A DNA stretch of 39,579 nucleotides from an uncultured Desulfovibrio sp. (GCA_947038175.1 CAMQVJ010000018.1:1-39579), one strand, 5' to 3'. Counted from the first letter of the stretch, positions 25,382 to 34,114 are shown. The notes: generated from the letters alone by a model not told the origin. Made by a program: numbers and translations.

Positions 25382-28300
25382 TTATTTACTTCCTGCAAAG
25401 CGGTTAAGGTCTCTTGCCATTTCAAACGTGCTTAGTTCAGAAGCAGCCATTTTACCAAAGACTGATTCTGGTTCTTTACTTCTAATTTGTTCTAATATGG
25501 AGCGCCATCTTAGATTGTCTCCCATTTTTTTATGCAAACGGGCTTCACGTAATTGTAAGCCTGCATAGTCTTGTGAGGTTGGAGGCACAAAGCGTCTATA
25601 CTTATTGAGCCACTGTAACGATTCTGTATAGCGACCTGCAATTTCAGTTATATCCATAAGTGCAGCCATACTTTCACGGGTGCGTTCTGTGTCAGCGTAA
25701 GGAGATTGTTGTGTCTTTAAATCTTCAAACATGGCGAGAGTATCGAGGTTCGCTTGATAGGCTTCTCGTAAGTTTTGACGGCGTTCAGCGTCTCTTGATA
25801 AAAAATATTGAGCATAGGCTCTTTGATATAAAGGCACTTCTTCATTGGGCGCAAGAGCTTGCCAAATCGGTAATGAGCGCGCGGATAAACCAATATTTTC
25901 TGCTGCAAGCGCCGTTGAATAGAGGCGTTGTAAACCAATATCTTTTGGCAAGGTCCAGTCTTCAACTTTAGTGCTTGTTTCTAGAACTTTATTCCAGTCT
26001 TGCCTAGTGAGAGCGTTTGCCAAGGTGATGCTGTATGTATAGAGACCATTATCAAATTCTGCTTGTGTCGTTGGCAGTTTATCCAAAAAAGGTGCGAGCA
26101 TTTCTTCGCCTTCCTTTTCTTGCTTACGGTTGAGCAATGCTCTGCCAAGTGCCATTCGTAAAACAGGGGAGTACGGAGTGTACGCGAGGCTTATGGGTGG
26201 ATATTTTTCTAATATGGAGAGAGTTTGTTCGTAGTTTTTTTCTGAAAGAGAGAGCGCCATCTGAGGGTGAGTCGCCTTAAGGAGTATTTCATATGCTCGA
26301 GCTGCTTCAGGCGCATCAGGATATTGCCCATGAAAAGCTAGGGCTAAATCTGCAGCGATAGAATAGTCTTTTTCCCATAAGGCTTGGGCTGCCAAACGTA
26401 TCTTTGAGCTCATGGCTTCTTGTGAGTCAGGATATTCTTCTATGATTTTCTTATAATAAATACTGGGTAAATTTGGATTTGGTTCATTAAAAAGATTAAA
26501 AATATCCTCTAAAGTTAGTGCAGGAGGGTATATGCCATTTTCGCCTATTTTTAATAAGGACGATACTCTATATTTAGATTCAGGGAAGGAATCAACGAGT
26601 TCAGTTAAAACATCTCGTGCTGCGTCTTTCTCGTTGAGAGCATGATAGAGATTTGCAATTTTATAAAGAGCAAAATCAGCAAGTTCGTCTTTTGGTGCTA
26701 AGTTATACATGAGCCAATAGGTGGAAATAGCTTCTTGGTATAGTTTATTATCTTCTTCAACTTCAGCACGGATGATGAAGTATTCTGGTGCTGTAAGGTA
26801 AAGTCTATTCCAACGGCGATCCATAAAGTCAATGAAAGCCATTGTCTTTTTGAAGTCGCCTTGTTTATGTAAGCTTTTTGTTTGTAATAATGCAGCTTCT
26901 TTTGCAAAAACTTCATTAGGGTACTCATCAACGAGAACTTGTAAATATTTAGAAGCTTTTATGTATTCGTGTTTGTCGAATAAATGATTAGCGAGCAAAA
27001 TCATACTTGCAGGAGCTTCAAAAGTATTCGGGTGATTACGGAGCAATGTATCCACTTGAGCGTTCGCTTCATCTGTACGCCCAAGAGCTAAATAAGAAAC
27101 TGCAAGGGCAGATAAAGCTTCAGGGATTTTCTCTGAACTAGGGTTCATATTCATGGATTCATGTGCAGCATCGATAACTTCATTATAATCGTTTTTCTTC
27201 TTGTCTTGATTGAGAGAAAAAAGAGTGGTCATTCTATTATATAAAACTTCTTCGAGAAGATCTATTGGTAACGCTTTTTCTTTTAATAAATCTGCAGCCT
27301 TTAAGGCTTCTTCATGCTTACTATCTTTAATGAAGCTTCGCATGTCTTTTATGGTCTGCGGAATATCTAAAGGCGCTGGAACAATATTGCCTGCTTCATC
27401 AACATAAATGATTTCACCAACAGGCGCTGGTGCTGCGTCTGCTGCTGGTTCTGCCTCTGGTGCTGGCTCTACTGGTGCTTCTTCTTTTGCTTTTTCGCTT
27501 GCATTAGGGTCGGCGTTATTGTCTTCTGTTTTTTTGAGAGCTTCTTCTTTTGCTTTTTTTATTTCTTCAATTTTTTGCTCTTCAATAATTTGTCGTGGCT
27601 CTACACTTTTTGCTTCATTGGAATTTTGATCTGATAAGGAAAAACTAAAACTCGTGGGAGGAGTTTCTTCGACAATCTCTTGTTCATTATTGGTAGCGTC
27701 CACATTAATATTAATATCTTCAACACCTTCTATTTTTGGCGTTGTGCTTGTATTTTCTTGAGGCGTGTTCTTTGTTGCGTCAATATTGATGTTGATATCT
27801 TGAGCAGGCGCTTGAGTTTGCGCTTGCGGAGTTGCTTGGTTACTATCTGTTTTGATGTCAATATTTATATTTTGCGCAGGGGTTTGTGTTTGTACTTGGG
27901 GAGCGGTTTGATTGTTATCTGTCTTGATATCGATGTTGATATTTTGAGGTGGCGTTTGATCCTGTTGATTTTGTTGTGGGGCGACATTATTGGAGAGATT
28001 TTCGTTTATAATGTTGAGATTTATATTCTTTGGAGGAGCTTGTGTTTGTTGTTGTGGAGTGACATTAGTAGGCTGGTTTTGAGTAGTTAAGTTAAGAGTA
28101 ATGTCTTGGGTTGTAGGTGCAGGAGCAGGATTTGTTTGTGTCGTTTGAGGCTGTTGATTAATCGTTATATTGGCGCCACCAGTATTAGGTGCGGTAGTTG
28201 TTTGCTGTACGGTATTTGGAGCAGGGGTTTGTATATTTATTTGAGTCGGAGCAGTCACTTGTGGTTGTGTAACTGGGGTAGTAGGGGCAGTCACTTGCGG

Positions 28301-29074
28301 CTGAGTAACTGGAGCAGTCACTTGTGGTTGTGTAACTGGAGTAGTCGGAGCAGTCACCTGCGGCTGAGTAACTGGCGTAGTCGGAGCAGTCACTTGCGGT
28401 TGAGTAACTGGAGTAGTCACTTGCGGCTGAGTAACTGGAGTAGTCGGAGCAGTCACTTGTGGCTGAGTAACTGGAGTAGTCACTTGTGGCTGAGTAACTG
28501 GAGTAGTCACTTGTGGCTGAGTAACTGGAGCAGTCACTTGCGGCTGAGTAACTGGAGTGGTCACTTGCGGCTGAGTAACTGGAATAGCAGGAGCAGTCAC
28601 TTGCGGTTGTGTAGTAGAATTTATATTTTGGGAAGGGAGCGCATTTATAGTTTCAAGTCTATCATAGGCAGTTTTTGCCGTTGGTGATTGTCGCCACCTT
28701 GCCCCAAGGGAATCGGGGTAAATATCAATAAGAATATCCCCGTTTTGATCTTTAGACTGAATAAAACCAAAGCCAGGTTTTCCAAGCCCGATACTGACAC
28801 CAGCATCACTAGGAACAATATTATTAATAAACTCTCTTGTGCTAAGATCTGTATCAGTAGTTTGTGCGGGTGTATCTTGGTTATCTACTTGGATAAAAAG
28901 TGTGTCAGGAGATACACGCAAGCTTTGAATGTTTTGGTTATCATTGGCCTGCGTAATACGTATTCTGTCACCGTTTGGTCCTTTTTCCGTTGTTATAGAA
29001 ACGGCGTGCGCATAGGGTGCACTTATAAAAAAGGCTAAAGATGCAGAAGTCGCTATGAGTGTTTTTTTTACCAT
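25382..29074 (-). CDS. large exported TPR protein with Thr/Pro/Gln tandem repeats
   Basis: A signal peptide (MVKKTLIATSASLAFFISAPYAHA) opens the protein; I start at its Met (29074), though no ribosome site is visible and a GTG at 29152 would add 26 residues. Residues about 25-130 form a beta-rich domain, possibly AMIN-like. Twelve copies of a 9- or 12-residue unit, VTQPQVT(T/A)P with optional TTP, follow (28246-28612). After that come about six longer repeats centred on NINIDIKTDNNQ (27700-28110) and an acidic Glu/Ala/Pro/Lys linker. The last 650 or so residues are helical TPR-like repeats (DEANAQVDTLLRNHPNTFEA, LYHALNEKDAARDVLTELVD). The design fits a periplasmic or cell-wall spanning scaffold: the Pro-rich part may cross peptidoglycan and the TPR part bind partners. 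Lies between a sigma-54 activator and pth on the same strand. Confidence 0.8.
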   Translation of the reverse strand: MVKKTLIATSASLAFFISAPYAHAVSITTEKGPNGDRIRITQANDNQNIQSLRVSPDTLFIQVDNQDTPAQTTDTDLSTREFINNIVPSDAGVSIGLGKPGFGFIQSKDQNGDILIDIYPDSLGARWRQSPTAKTAYDRLETINALPSQNINSTTQPQVTAPAIPVTQPQVTTPVTQPQVTAPVTQPQVTTPVTQPQVTTPVTQPQVTAPTTPVTQPQVTTPVTQPQVTAPTTPVTQPQVTAPTTPVTQPQVTAPVTQPQVTAPTTPVTQPQVTAPTQINIQTPAPNTVQQTTTAPNTGGANITINQQPQTTQTNPAPAPTTQDITLNLTTQNQPTNVTPQQQTQAPPKNINLNIINENLSNNVAPQQNQQDQTPPQNINIDIKTDNNQTAPQVQTQTPAQNINIDIKTDSNQATPQAQTQAPAQDININIDATKNTPQENTSTTPKIEGVEDININVDATNNEQEIVEETPPTSFSFSLSDQNSNEAKSVEPRQIIEEQKIEEIKKAKEEALKKTEDNNADPNASEKAKEEAPVEPAPEAEPAADAAPAPVGEIIYVDEAGNIVPAPLDIPQTIKDMRSFIKDSKHEEALKAADLLKEKALPIDLLEEVLYNRMTTLFSLNQDKKKNDYNEVIDAAHESMNMNPSSEKIPEALSALAVSYLALGRTDEANAQVDTLLRNHPNTFEAPASMILLANHLFDKHEYIKASKYLQVLVDEYPNEVFAKEAALLQTKSLHKQGDFKKTMAFIDFMDRRWNRLYLTAPEYFIIRAEVEEDNKLYQEAISTYWLMYNLAPKDELADFALYKIANLYHALNEKDAARDVLTELVDSFPESKYRVSSLLKIGENGIYPPALTLEDIFNLFNEPNPNLPSIYYKKIIEEYPDSQEAMSSKIRLAAQALWEKDYSIAADLALAFHGQYPDAPEAARAYEILLKATHPQMALSLSEKNYEQTLSILEKYPPISLAYTPYSPVLRMALGRALLNRKQEKEGEEMLAPFLDKLPTTQAEFDNGLYTYSITLANALTRQDWNKVLETSTKVEDWTLPKDIGLQRLYSTALAAENIGLSARSLPIWQALAPNEEVPLYQRAYAQYFLSRDAERRQNLREAYQANLDTLAMFEDLKTQQSPYADTERTRESMAALMDITEIAGRYTESLQWLNKYRRFVPPTSQDYAGLQLREARLHKKMGDNLRWRSILEQIRSKEPESVFGKMAASELSTFEMARDLNRFAGSK
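28246..28612 (-). repeat. coding tandem repeats of 27 and 36 bases
   Basis: Twelve imperfect copies of a unit encoding VTQPQVT(T/A)P or VTQPQVTAPTTP in the TPR gene. Repeats of this type change copy number by slippage. They are in frame, so length changes would not disrupt the gene. Confidence 0.9.
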
Positions 29075-29178
29075 AATATTATATATGCAAAAAGCATGCA
29101 AAAAAATAAATCGCTTTGTAGAAGTTAGAATGAGAGGGGAAAAAGGGAACACTATACGTTATGGATTGAGGGGCTTTA

Positions 29179-30342
29179 TTAAGCGTCATCTTTGCGCTTT
29201 TTCAGCTTTTCAATCAGTGTTGTTCGTTTGATACCAAGTAATTCAGCCGCTTGGTTCTTGACACCGTCGACTTGCTCCAATGCTTCAGATATGATTTTAT
29301 CTTCAATCATTTCTAAAAATTCCTTTAATCCCATATTATGCCGTTTCACATCCGCAAGGCTTGGTAATGCAGTGTTTGTTTCTGTAGTACCAGTTTGATG
29401 TGCAAAATTTTGACTCTCGTCATTAGAGGGAGTGCTTGGCGCACTAAAAATATTTGCTAATGATTTCTTTTCGTCTTTTGTCAGGCTTGTGCTTGCATGG
29501 GCCGGGGTGAATAAATTTTCTTGTAATACGCTCGGTAAAACTGGAAGAGGAGGTAAACTTTTGATATCCCCTGCATTTGCAAGAAGTTTAGCGGGTAAGT
29601 CTTCAATTAAGATGCTAGGGCCATCCGCTAAAATACTTAATCGTTCAATGAAATTTTCTAGTTCTCGTACATTGCCAGGCCATTTATAGGTAAGGAATAC
29701 TCGTGCCACATCTTCAGATAAGGTCAAATAGTCTCGTTCTTTTTTCTTACAAAAATGCTTAAGAAAGTGATTTGTGAGTGTTAAAATATCATGCCCACGA
29801 TCACGTAATGGGGGTAAGTGTAAAGGGATAACGTTGAGTCTGTAGAAAAGATCTTCTCTAAAGTTACCTAGCGCGACTTCATTTTCTAAGTCTCTATTTG
29901 TTGCTGCAACAATACGTACATCAATCTTTTTAGGCCCATTACCGCCAACACGTTCAATTTCTTTTTCTTGTAGCACACGCAGTATTTTAACTTGTAATGC
30001 GATATCCATTTCACCTATTTCATCTAAGAAAACGGTGCCACCTTCTGCTAATTCAAATCTGCCTAGTTTTGTCCGTATAGCATGGGTGAATGCGCCTTTT
30101 TCATGCCCAAAAAGTTCAGACTCAAGAAGCTCCTTAGGTATAGCTCCGCAGTTCACAGGAATAAAGGGGTTGTCACGTCGCTTGCTTGCGTTATGCAGTG
30201 CCCGTACAAGAACTTCTTTTCCTGTTCCTGATTCACCAGTCATTAAAACGGTGCTGTCTGTAGGGGCAACTTTAGAGAGTATTTTAAATACTTCCGTTAG
30301 AGAAGAGTCTTCTCCAATTATTCCCCATCTTTTTTGATCCAT
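29179..30342 (-). CDS. sigma-54-dependent transcriptional activator (AAA+ and Fis-type HTH, no receiver)
   Basis: Opens sigma-54 RNA polymerase promoters using ATP. The AAA+ domain spans about residues 8-230, with Walker A GESGTGKE, Walker B GGTVFLDEIGEM, FREDLFYRLNV and the sensor region WPGNVRELENF. The loop that contacts sigma-54 reads GAFTHA (83-88) instead of GAFTGA. A Ser/Pro/Thr-rich linker leads to a C-terminal Fis-type helix-turn-helix (NQAAELLGIKRTTLIEKLKK). There is no N-terminal receiver or sensor domain, so control of activity must come from a partner or from expression level. A GGAGG site precedes the ATG. No clear sigma-54 promoter (TGGCAC-N5-TTGC) was found nearby. Confidence 0.9.
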   Translation of the reverse strand: MDQKRWGIIGEDSSLTEVFKILSKVAPTDSTVLMTGESGTGKEVLVRALHNASKRRDNPFIPVNCGAIPKELLESELFGHEKGAFTHAIRTKLGRFELAEGGTVFLDEIGEMDIALQVKILRVLQEKEIERVGGNGPKKIDVRIVAATNRDLENEVALGNFREDLFYRLNVIPLHLPPLRDRGHDILTLTNHFLKHFCKKKERDYLTLSEDVARVFLTYKWPGNVRELENFIERLSILADGPSILIEDLPAKLLANAGDIKSLPPLPVLPSVLQENLFTPAHASTSLTKDEKKSLANIFSAPSTPSNDESQNFAHQTGTTETNTALPSLADVKRHNMGLKEFLEMIEDKIISEALEQVDGVKNQAAELLGIKRTTLIEKLKKRKDDA

Positions 30343-30769
30343 ATATCCTCCATAACAAGCATGATAGCGTGGTACGGTATTTATAAAACGTCTAAGTATA
30401 AAATGCGAGGCACGTAGTTTTGATTAAACTGAATAAATCCCATTGTGAAAGTTTACTTTTAATCAAAAAACGCTTTGTGTCAATACTCTGACATACAAAA
30501 AAACTAAAAAAGCAGAACTTTTATGTTTTAAATGAAAAAACAAGGGTGTTTTATACAATTTTTCCCTATACTAGCCTTGAAAGAAAATGGTTTTTAGGAA
30601 ATAATTCAAATTCTTTGGGATATACTTAGCTTGAAAAACGGTAAAAAAATACAAGACAATAATGGAAAATTGATATATAAGCTACTAAGAAAAGAAGACT
30701 GTCTGATAAAGATGTTTACATAAAAAGTTTTTAGAAAGGCATGAGCCTTATACGTTTTCTGGAGGAAGC
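30343..30769. other. 427-base divergent regulatory region
   Basis: It lies between the minus-strand sigma-54 activator and the plus-strand ABC ATPase gene. It has an 11-base inverted repeat TTTTGATTAAA / TTTAATCAAAA (30418-30428 and 30458-30468, 29 bases apart). On the minus strand there is a perfect TTGACA (30483-30478) with a poor -10, and on the plus strand a promoter at 30577-30605. No gene is visible. Confidence 0.5.
30577..30605 (+). promoter_or_regulatory. promoter for the GlnQ-type ATPase gene
   Basis: TTGAAA (30577-30582), a 17-base spacer and AATAAT (30600-30605). The leader would be about 155 bases. Confidence 0.45.
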
Positions 30770-31498
30770 ATGCCCATAATTGAGATACGTGACGTGCATA
30801 AATGGTATGATGATTTTCATGTGCTCGATGGGATCAATGAAATCGTTAATAAAGGCGAAGTACTTGTTGTTTGTGGCCCTTCTGGTTCAGGAAAAAGCAC
30901 ACTTGTTCGCTGCCTGAACAGATTAGAGGATATTCAACAAGGAGCTATCATACTTGAAGGTATTAATATAGCCGATAAAAAAGTTAATATAAATGAAATA
31001 AGAACAGAAGTGGGTATGGTTTTTCAACAGTTTAATTTATATCCACACCTCACCGTTCTTGACAATCTAACCTTAGCGCCTATAAATGTTCGTGGTATTA
31101 AAAAAATAGAAGCGCAGGAAAATGCCATGGCTCTTCTTGAGCGGGTGGGTATTGAAAATCAAGCACAAAAGTACCCAGCGGAACTTTCTGGCGGACAACA
31201 ACAAAGAGTAGCGATTGCAAGAGCGCTTGCTATGCAACCCAAAATAATGCTTTTTGATGAACCAACATCTGCCCTTGACCCTGAAATGATTAACGAAGTC
31301 TTGAATGTGATGAAAGCACTTGCTGCGGACGGCATGACCATGATTTGTGTTACCCATGAAATGGGGTTTGCAAGGGAAGTTGCCGATAGAATTCTTTTTA
31401 TGGATAAAGGGCAAGTTATTGAAGAGGCGTCACCTGAGCAGTTTTTTGCCAATCCGCAATTTGAAAGAACAAAAGCCTTTTTGAAAGAGATTTTATAA
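30770..31498 (+). CDS. polar amino-acid ABC transporter ATPase (GlnQ type)
   Basis: Energises uptake of polar amino acids together with a permease and binding protein. Walker [10 protein letters not shown], signature [15 protein letters not shown], Walker [16 protein letters not shown] and the switch His in CVTHEMGFA are all present, and the [21 protein letters not shown] opening is characteristic of the GlnQ/HisP group. Length 242, normal. GGAGG precedes the ATG. No permease or binding-protein gene adjoins it, so its partners are encoded elsewhere. Confidence 0.9.
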   Translation: MPIIEIRDVHKWYDDFHVLDGINEIVNKGEVLVVCGPSGSGKSTLVRCLNRLEDIQQGAIILEGINIADKKVNINEIRTEVGMVFQQFNLYPHLTVLDNLTLAPINVRGIKKIEAQENAMALLERVGIENQAQKYPAELSGGQQQRVAIARALAMQPKIMLFDEPTSALDPEMINEVLNVMKALAADGMTMICVTHEMGFAREVADRILFMDKGQVIEEASPEQFFANPQFERTKAFLKEIL

Positions 31499-31594
31499 AG
31501 GACAAATAAAGAACTAAGCTGGAATTTATTTCTAGCATTCTATACATAAGTGATGCATTTTGCATTATTTAAAAACTAAACAATAGAGAGAAAC

Positions 31595-33277
31595 ATGAGT
31601 AACGATCAAGAAAAAGTCATTTACTCCATGCACCGAGTAACCAAACGTCATGCACAACGAGAAGTATTAAAAGATATCTCGCTTGGTTATTTTTATGGCG
31701 CGAAAATTGGTGTTTTAGGTCTAAACGGTTCTGGTAAATCTTCACTTTTGAAAATTTTAGCTGGTGTTGATAAAACCTTTGATGGTGATATCGTTATCGC
31801 TCCTGGATATACCATTGGATATCTTGAGCAGGAACCACTTGTTGATGAAACACGCACTGTGCGTGAAGTTGTTGAAGAAGGCGTACAAGAAATTGTTGAT
31901 GTACTCGCTGATTTTAATGCTATAAATGCACAATTTGCTGAGCCCATGAGTGATGATGAAATGGATGCTCTCATTGGAAGACAAGCCAAAGTTCAAGAAA
32001 AAATGGACGCCCTCAATGCATGGGATTTAGACGCTCGCCTTGATATGGCTATGGATGCTTTACGTTGTCCTCCTAGCGATACGGCTGTGTCTGTTATTTC
32101 TGGTGGTGAAAAACGTCGTGTAGCGCTTTGTCGTTTACTTTTGCAAAATCCTGATGTTCTTCTACTTGATGAACCTACTAACCACTTGGATGCGGATTCT
32201 GTTGGCTGGCTTGAACGCTTCTTGGCAACTTTCCCAGGTACCGTTATTGCCGTTACTCACGACCGTTATTTTCTTGATAATGTCGCTGGCTGGATTCTTG
32301 AACTTGATAGAGGTCGCGGAATTCCTTGGAAAGGGAACTATTCCACATGGCTTGAACAAAAATCAAAACGCCTTGCACAAGAAGATAAAAGCGACAAAGA
32401 ACGCCAAAAAACCCTCGCAAGAGAACTTGAATGGATTCGTATGGCTCCAAAAGGACGTCATGCAAAAAGCAAAGCTCGTATCAATGCATACGAAGCTATG
32501 GTTAGCCATGAAAGCGAACGCCTTGGCGCGGATCTCGAAATTTATATTCCACCAGGCGCACGTCTTGGAAATAAAGTAATTGAAGCGAAAGGGATTGAAA
32601 AAACTATGGGTGACAAATTGCTCACCCAAGACATGAGCTTTATCATTCAACCTGGTGCTATCGTTGGTATTATCGGTCCTAACGGAGCAGGGAAGTCTAC
32701 TCTATTTAAAATGATTAATGGCGTTGAAAAACCCGATAACGGTGAAATGATTATAGGTGAAACAGTAGAGCTTGCTTACGCTGACCAAAATCGTGATTCG
32801 CTTACCCCAGGTAAAAGCGTTTATGAAGTTATCAGCGAAGGTCAAGAATTTGTCAAACTTGGCACTCGTGAAATTAACGCACGTGCTTACTGCTCACGCT
32901 TTAATTTTAATGGTAGCGATCAACAAAAAGATGTTGATATTCTTTCTGGTGGTGAACGAGGACGACTACATCTAGCAACTATGCTCAAATCAGGTGCTAA
33001 CGTACTTCTACTCGATGAACCAACAAACGATCTTGACGTAAATACCATGCGTGCTCTCGAAGATGCTCTCGAAAACTTCGCTGGCTGCGTTCTTGTTATT
33101 AGCCACGATAGATGGTTTCTTGACCGTATCGCAACACATATCCTTGCATTTGAAGATGAAGGCGTTGTGAACTTCTTTGATGGCAACTACACAGAATACG
33201 AAGAAGACAGAAGAAAACGCCTCGGAAAAGGCGCTGACACTCCTCATCGTATGAAGTTTAGAAAATTAACACGATAA
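31595..33277 (+). CDS. ettA: energy-dependent translational throttle EttA (ABC-F protein)
   Basis: A ribosome-binding ABC-F protein that gates the first peptide bond according to the ATP/ADP state. It has two ATPase domains without membrane parts: Walker A GLNGSGKSS and GPNGAGKST, signatures ISGGEKRRVALC and LSGGERGRLHLA, and Walker B LLLLDEPTNHLDADS and VLLLDEPTNDLDVNT. The opening YSMHRVTKRHAQREVLKDIS and the C-terminal EEDRRKRLG match EttA, and the length of 560 is close to the usual 555. GAGAG precedes the ATG. A terminator follows at 33391. Confidence 0.93.
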   Translation: MSNDQEKVIYSMHRVTKRHAQREVLKDISLGYFYGAKIGVLGLNGSGKSSLLKILAGVDKTFDGDIVIAPGYTIGYLEQEPLVDETRTVREVVEEGVQEIVDVLADFNAINAQFAEPMSDDEMDALIGRQAKVQEKMDALNAWDLDARLDMAMDALRCPPSDTAVSVISGGEKRRVALCRLLLQNPDVLLLDEPTNHLDADSVGWLERFLATFPGTVIAVTHDRYFLDNVAGWILELDRGRGIPWKGNYSTWLEQKSKRLAQEDKSDKERQKTLARELEWIRMAPKGRHAKSKARINAYEAMVSHESERLGADLEIYIPPGARLGNKVIEAKGIEKTMGDKLLTQDMSFIIQPGAIVGIIGPNGAGKSTLFKMINGVEKPDNGEMIIGETVELAYADQNRDSLTPGKSVYEVISEGQEFVKLGTREINARAYCSRFNFNGSDQQKDVDILSGGERGRLHLATMLKSGANVLLLDEPTNDLDVNTMRALEDALENFAGCVLVISHDRWFLDRIATHILAFEDEGVVNFFDGNYTEYEEDRRKRLGKGADTPHRMKFRKLTR

Positions 33278-33331
33278 TTTGGTTTAGTTTGATTTTAGAT
33301 TAGTTTTTATTTTGTTTGATTTTGATTTTTT

Positions 33332-33367
33332 GTGGGGAAAACTTTTTTATAAAAAAGTTTTCCCCAC
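33332..33367. repeat. perfect 36-base palindrome after ettA
   Basis: GTGGGGAAAACTTTTTTA followed directly by its exact reverse complement, then ACCCCTTTC. The GGGGAAA...TTTCCCC core is shared with 12039-12055. It can form a long hairpin on either strand and probably belongs to a family of intergenic elements. Confidence 0.85.
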
Positions 33368-33390
33368 ACCCCTTTCAAAAAACTTTAATT

Positions 33391-33430
33391 AATAAGCCTA
33401 AATTGTAAAATTTAGGCTTATTTTATTTTG
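33391..33430 (+). terminator. terminator of ettA
   Basis: AATAAGCCTAAATT and AATTTAGGCTTATT form a perfect 14-base stem with loop GTAA, followed by TTATTTTG. It lies 115 bases after the ettA stop. Confidence 0.8.
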
Positions 33431-33502
33431 AAGTATAGTATTGTTTTTTTGCTATCTCATCGTTTCATATTTTTAAACAAGTACTGCTCTTATAAAAACA
33501 TT

Positions 33503-33690
33503 CTAATTATTAAAAATTGTTGAAGGGGAGAGCCACCCAATATATTTGCGAGGTATATGATTCACGAGCGCAAGCACTTCATCTACTTTTTCTTGTGTTA
33601 TTTTAAGAAAATTATTTACTTGTGAAAAGAAAAAGCGAAGTAGTCTGTTTACATTTTTATTCGTAGGTCTTTACCAAGGAAAGCTGTGTT
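33503..33690 (-). pseudogene. C-terminal relic of an IS30-family transposase
   Basis: From the codon at 33670 down to the stop at 33505-33503 the minus strand encodes about 55 residues beginning RPTNKNVNRLLRFFF. They continue through KITQEKVDEVLALVNHIPRK and end at YIGWLSPSTIF. This matches the IS30 transposase C terminus (RGTNENxNGLLR, then N-RPRK-LG-TP--VF). Just upstream in the same frame HSFPW precedes a TAA stop where the family has W-Q/E-R, and more stops follow. The rest of the element is gone and no terminal inverted repeats are visible. It lies between ettA and tRNA-Asn, on the tRNA strand. Confidence 0.7.
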
Positions 33691-33776
33691 ACACACAAGG
33701 GCCTGTGACAAGCACATCGACTCACGACAATTACTAAAAATAGATAAACAAAAAAACCTCAAAAACAAAAAGAAAA
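33691..33776. other. non-coding remainder between IS30 relic and tRNA terminator
   Basis: About 85 bases. It may contain further, unreadable remains of the IS30 transposase and an A-rich tail that becomes the T run of the tRNA terminator on the minus strand. No feature is otherwise visible. Confidence 0.4.
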
Positions 33777-33806
33777 AGGCACTGATAGATTTCTCTATCA
33801 GTGCCT
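33777..33806 (-). terminator. terminator of tRNA-Asn
   Basis: AGGCACTGATAGA and TCTATCAGTGCCT form a perfect 13-base stem with a 4-base loop. On the minus strand it is followed by TTTTTCTTTTTGTTTTT. It lies nine bases after the tRNA. Confidence 0.9.
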
Positions 33807-33814
33807 AAAATTTC

Positions 33815-33890
33815 TGGCTCCCCGAGACGGACTTGAACCGCCAACCTAGTGATTAACAGTCACCCGCTCTGCCTATTGAGCCATCGGGGA
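33815..33890 (-). tRNA. tRNA-Asn (anticodon GTT)
   Basis: The minus strand folds into a full cloverleaf: acceptor TCCCCGA/TCGGGGA, discriminator G and an encoded CCA, D arm with GGCTCAATAGGCAGAGC, anticodon stem GTGA/TCAC around CTGTTAA giving anticodon GTT, and T arm with GGTTCAAGTCC. Length 76. Confidence 0.96.
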
Positions 33891-33928
33891 AGAACCTATA
33901 AGGTATGCACCTTATGGGTGCAAGAAGA

Positions 33929-33957
33929 TATTTAGCGTAATTATGAAGAATGGTCAA
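33929..33957 (-). promoter_or_regulatory. possible promoter of tRNA-Asn
   Basis: On the minus strand TTGACC (33957-33952), 17 bases, TAAATA (33934-33929), about 40 bases before the tRNA. The -10 match is modest. Confidence 0.35.
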
Positions 33958-34114
33958 GATTTTTAGAAGAAAAATATAAAAAAAATATATTTTAAACACC
34001 AAAATTTCTCGGCGAGTACAAAAAGCATTTTTATTCTTAAAAAAATACAAATTAAAGCGTAGAAAATACTTTAAATTACTTCAATAATGCAAGTATTAAA
34101 CAAAGCAAAACTGA

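Noticed and set aside
28246..28612. Regular repeats suggesting a CRISPR array
   Set aside because: Units are 27 or 36 bases, contiguous without unique spacers, and keep one reading frame encoding VTQPQVT. They are coding tandem repeats.
28106..28687. Long plus-strand reading frame rich in Ser, Arg, Leu and Trp (SSHLRLSNW repeats)
   Set aside because: It is the antisense shadow of the repeat region in the TPR gene, with no ribosome site and implausible composition.
29075..29090. TATAAT directly before the TPR gene start as its promoter
   Set aside because: Transcription would begin within the start codon and there is no suitable -35 at 16-18 bases. More likely chance in an AT-rich stretch.
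30405..30425. GGCACG near the sigma-54 activator as a -24/-12 promoter
   Set aside because: The -24 part (AGGCACG) is fair, but the -12 position reads TTTGA instead of TTGC, lacking the invariant GC.
33735..33775. Racemase-like string (LVCNTAFLG) in another minus-strand frame near the IS30 relic
   Set aside because: A short chance match that overlaps the better supported IS30 frame, with no further family motifs.
33853..34050. Minus-strand frame of 65 codons
   Set aside because: It runs through the tRNA-Asn gene and its promoter; the end of the frame is tRNA sequence.
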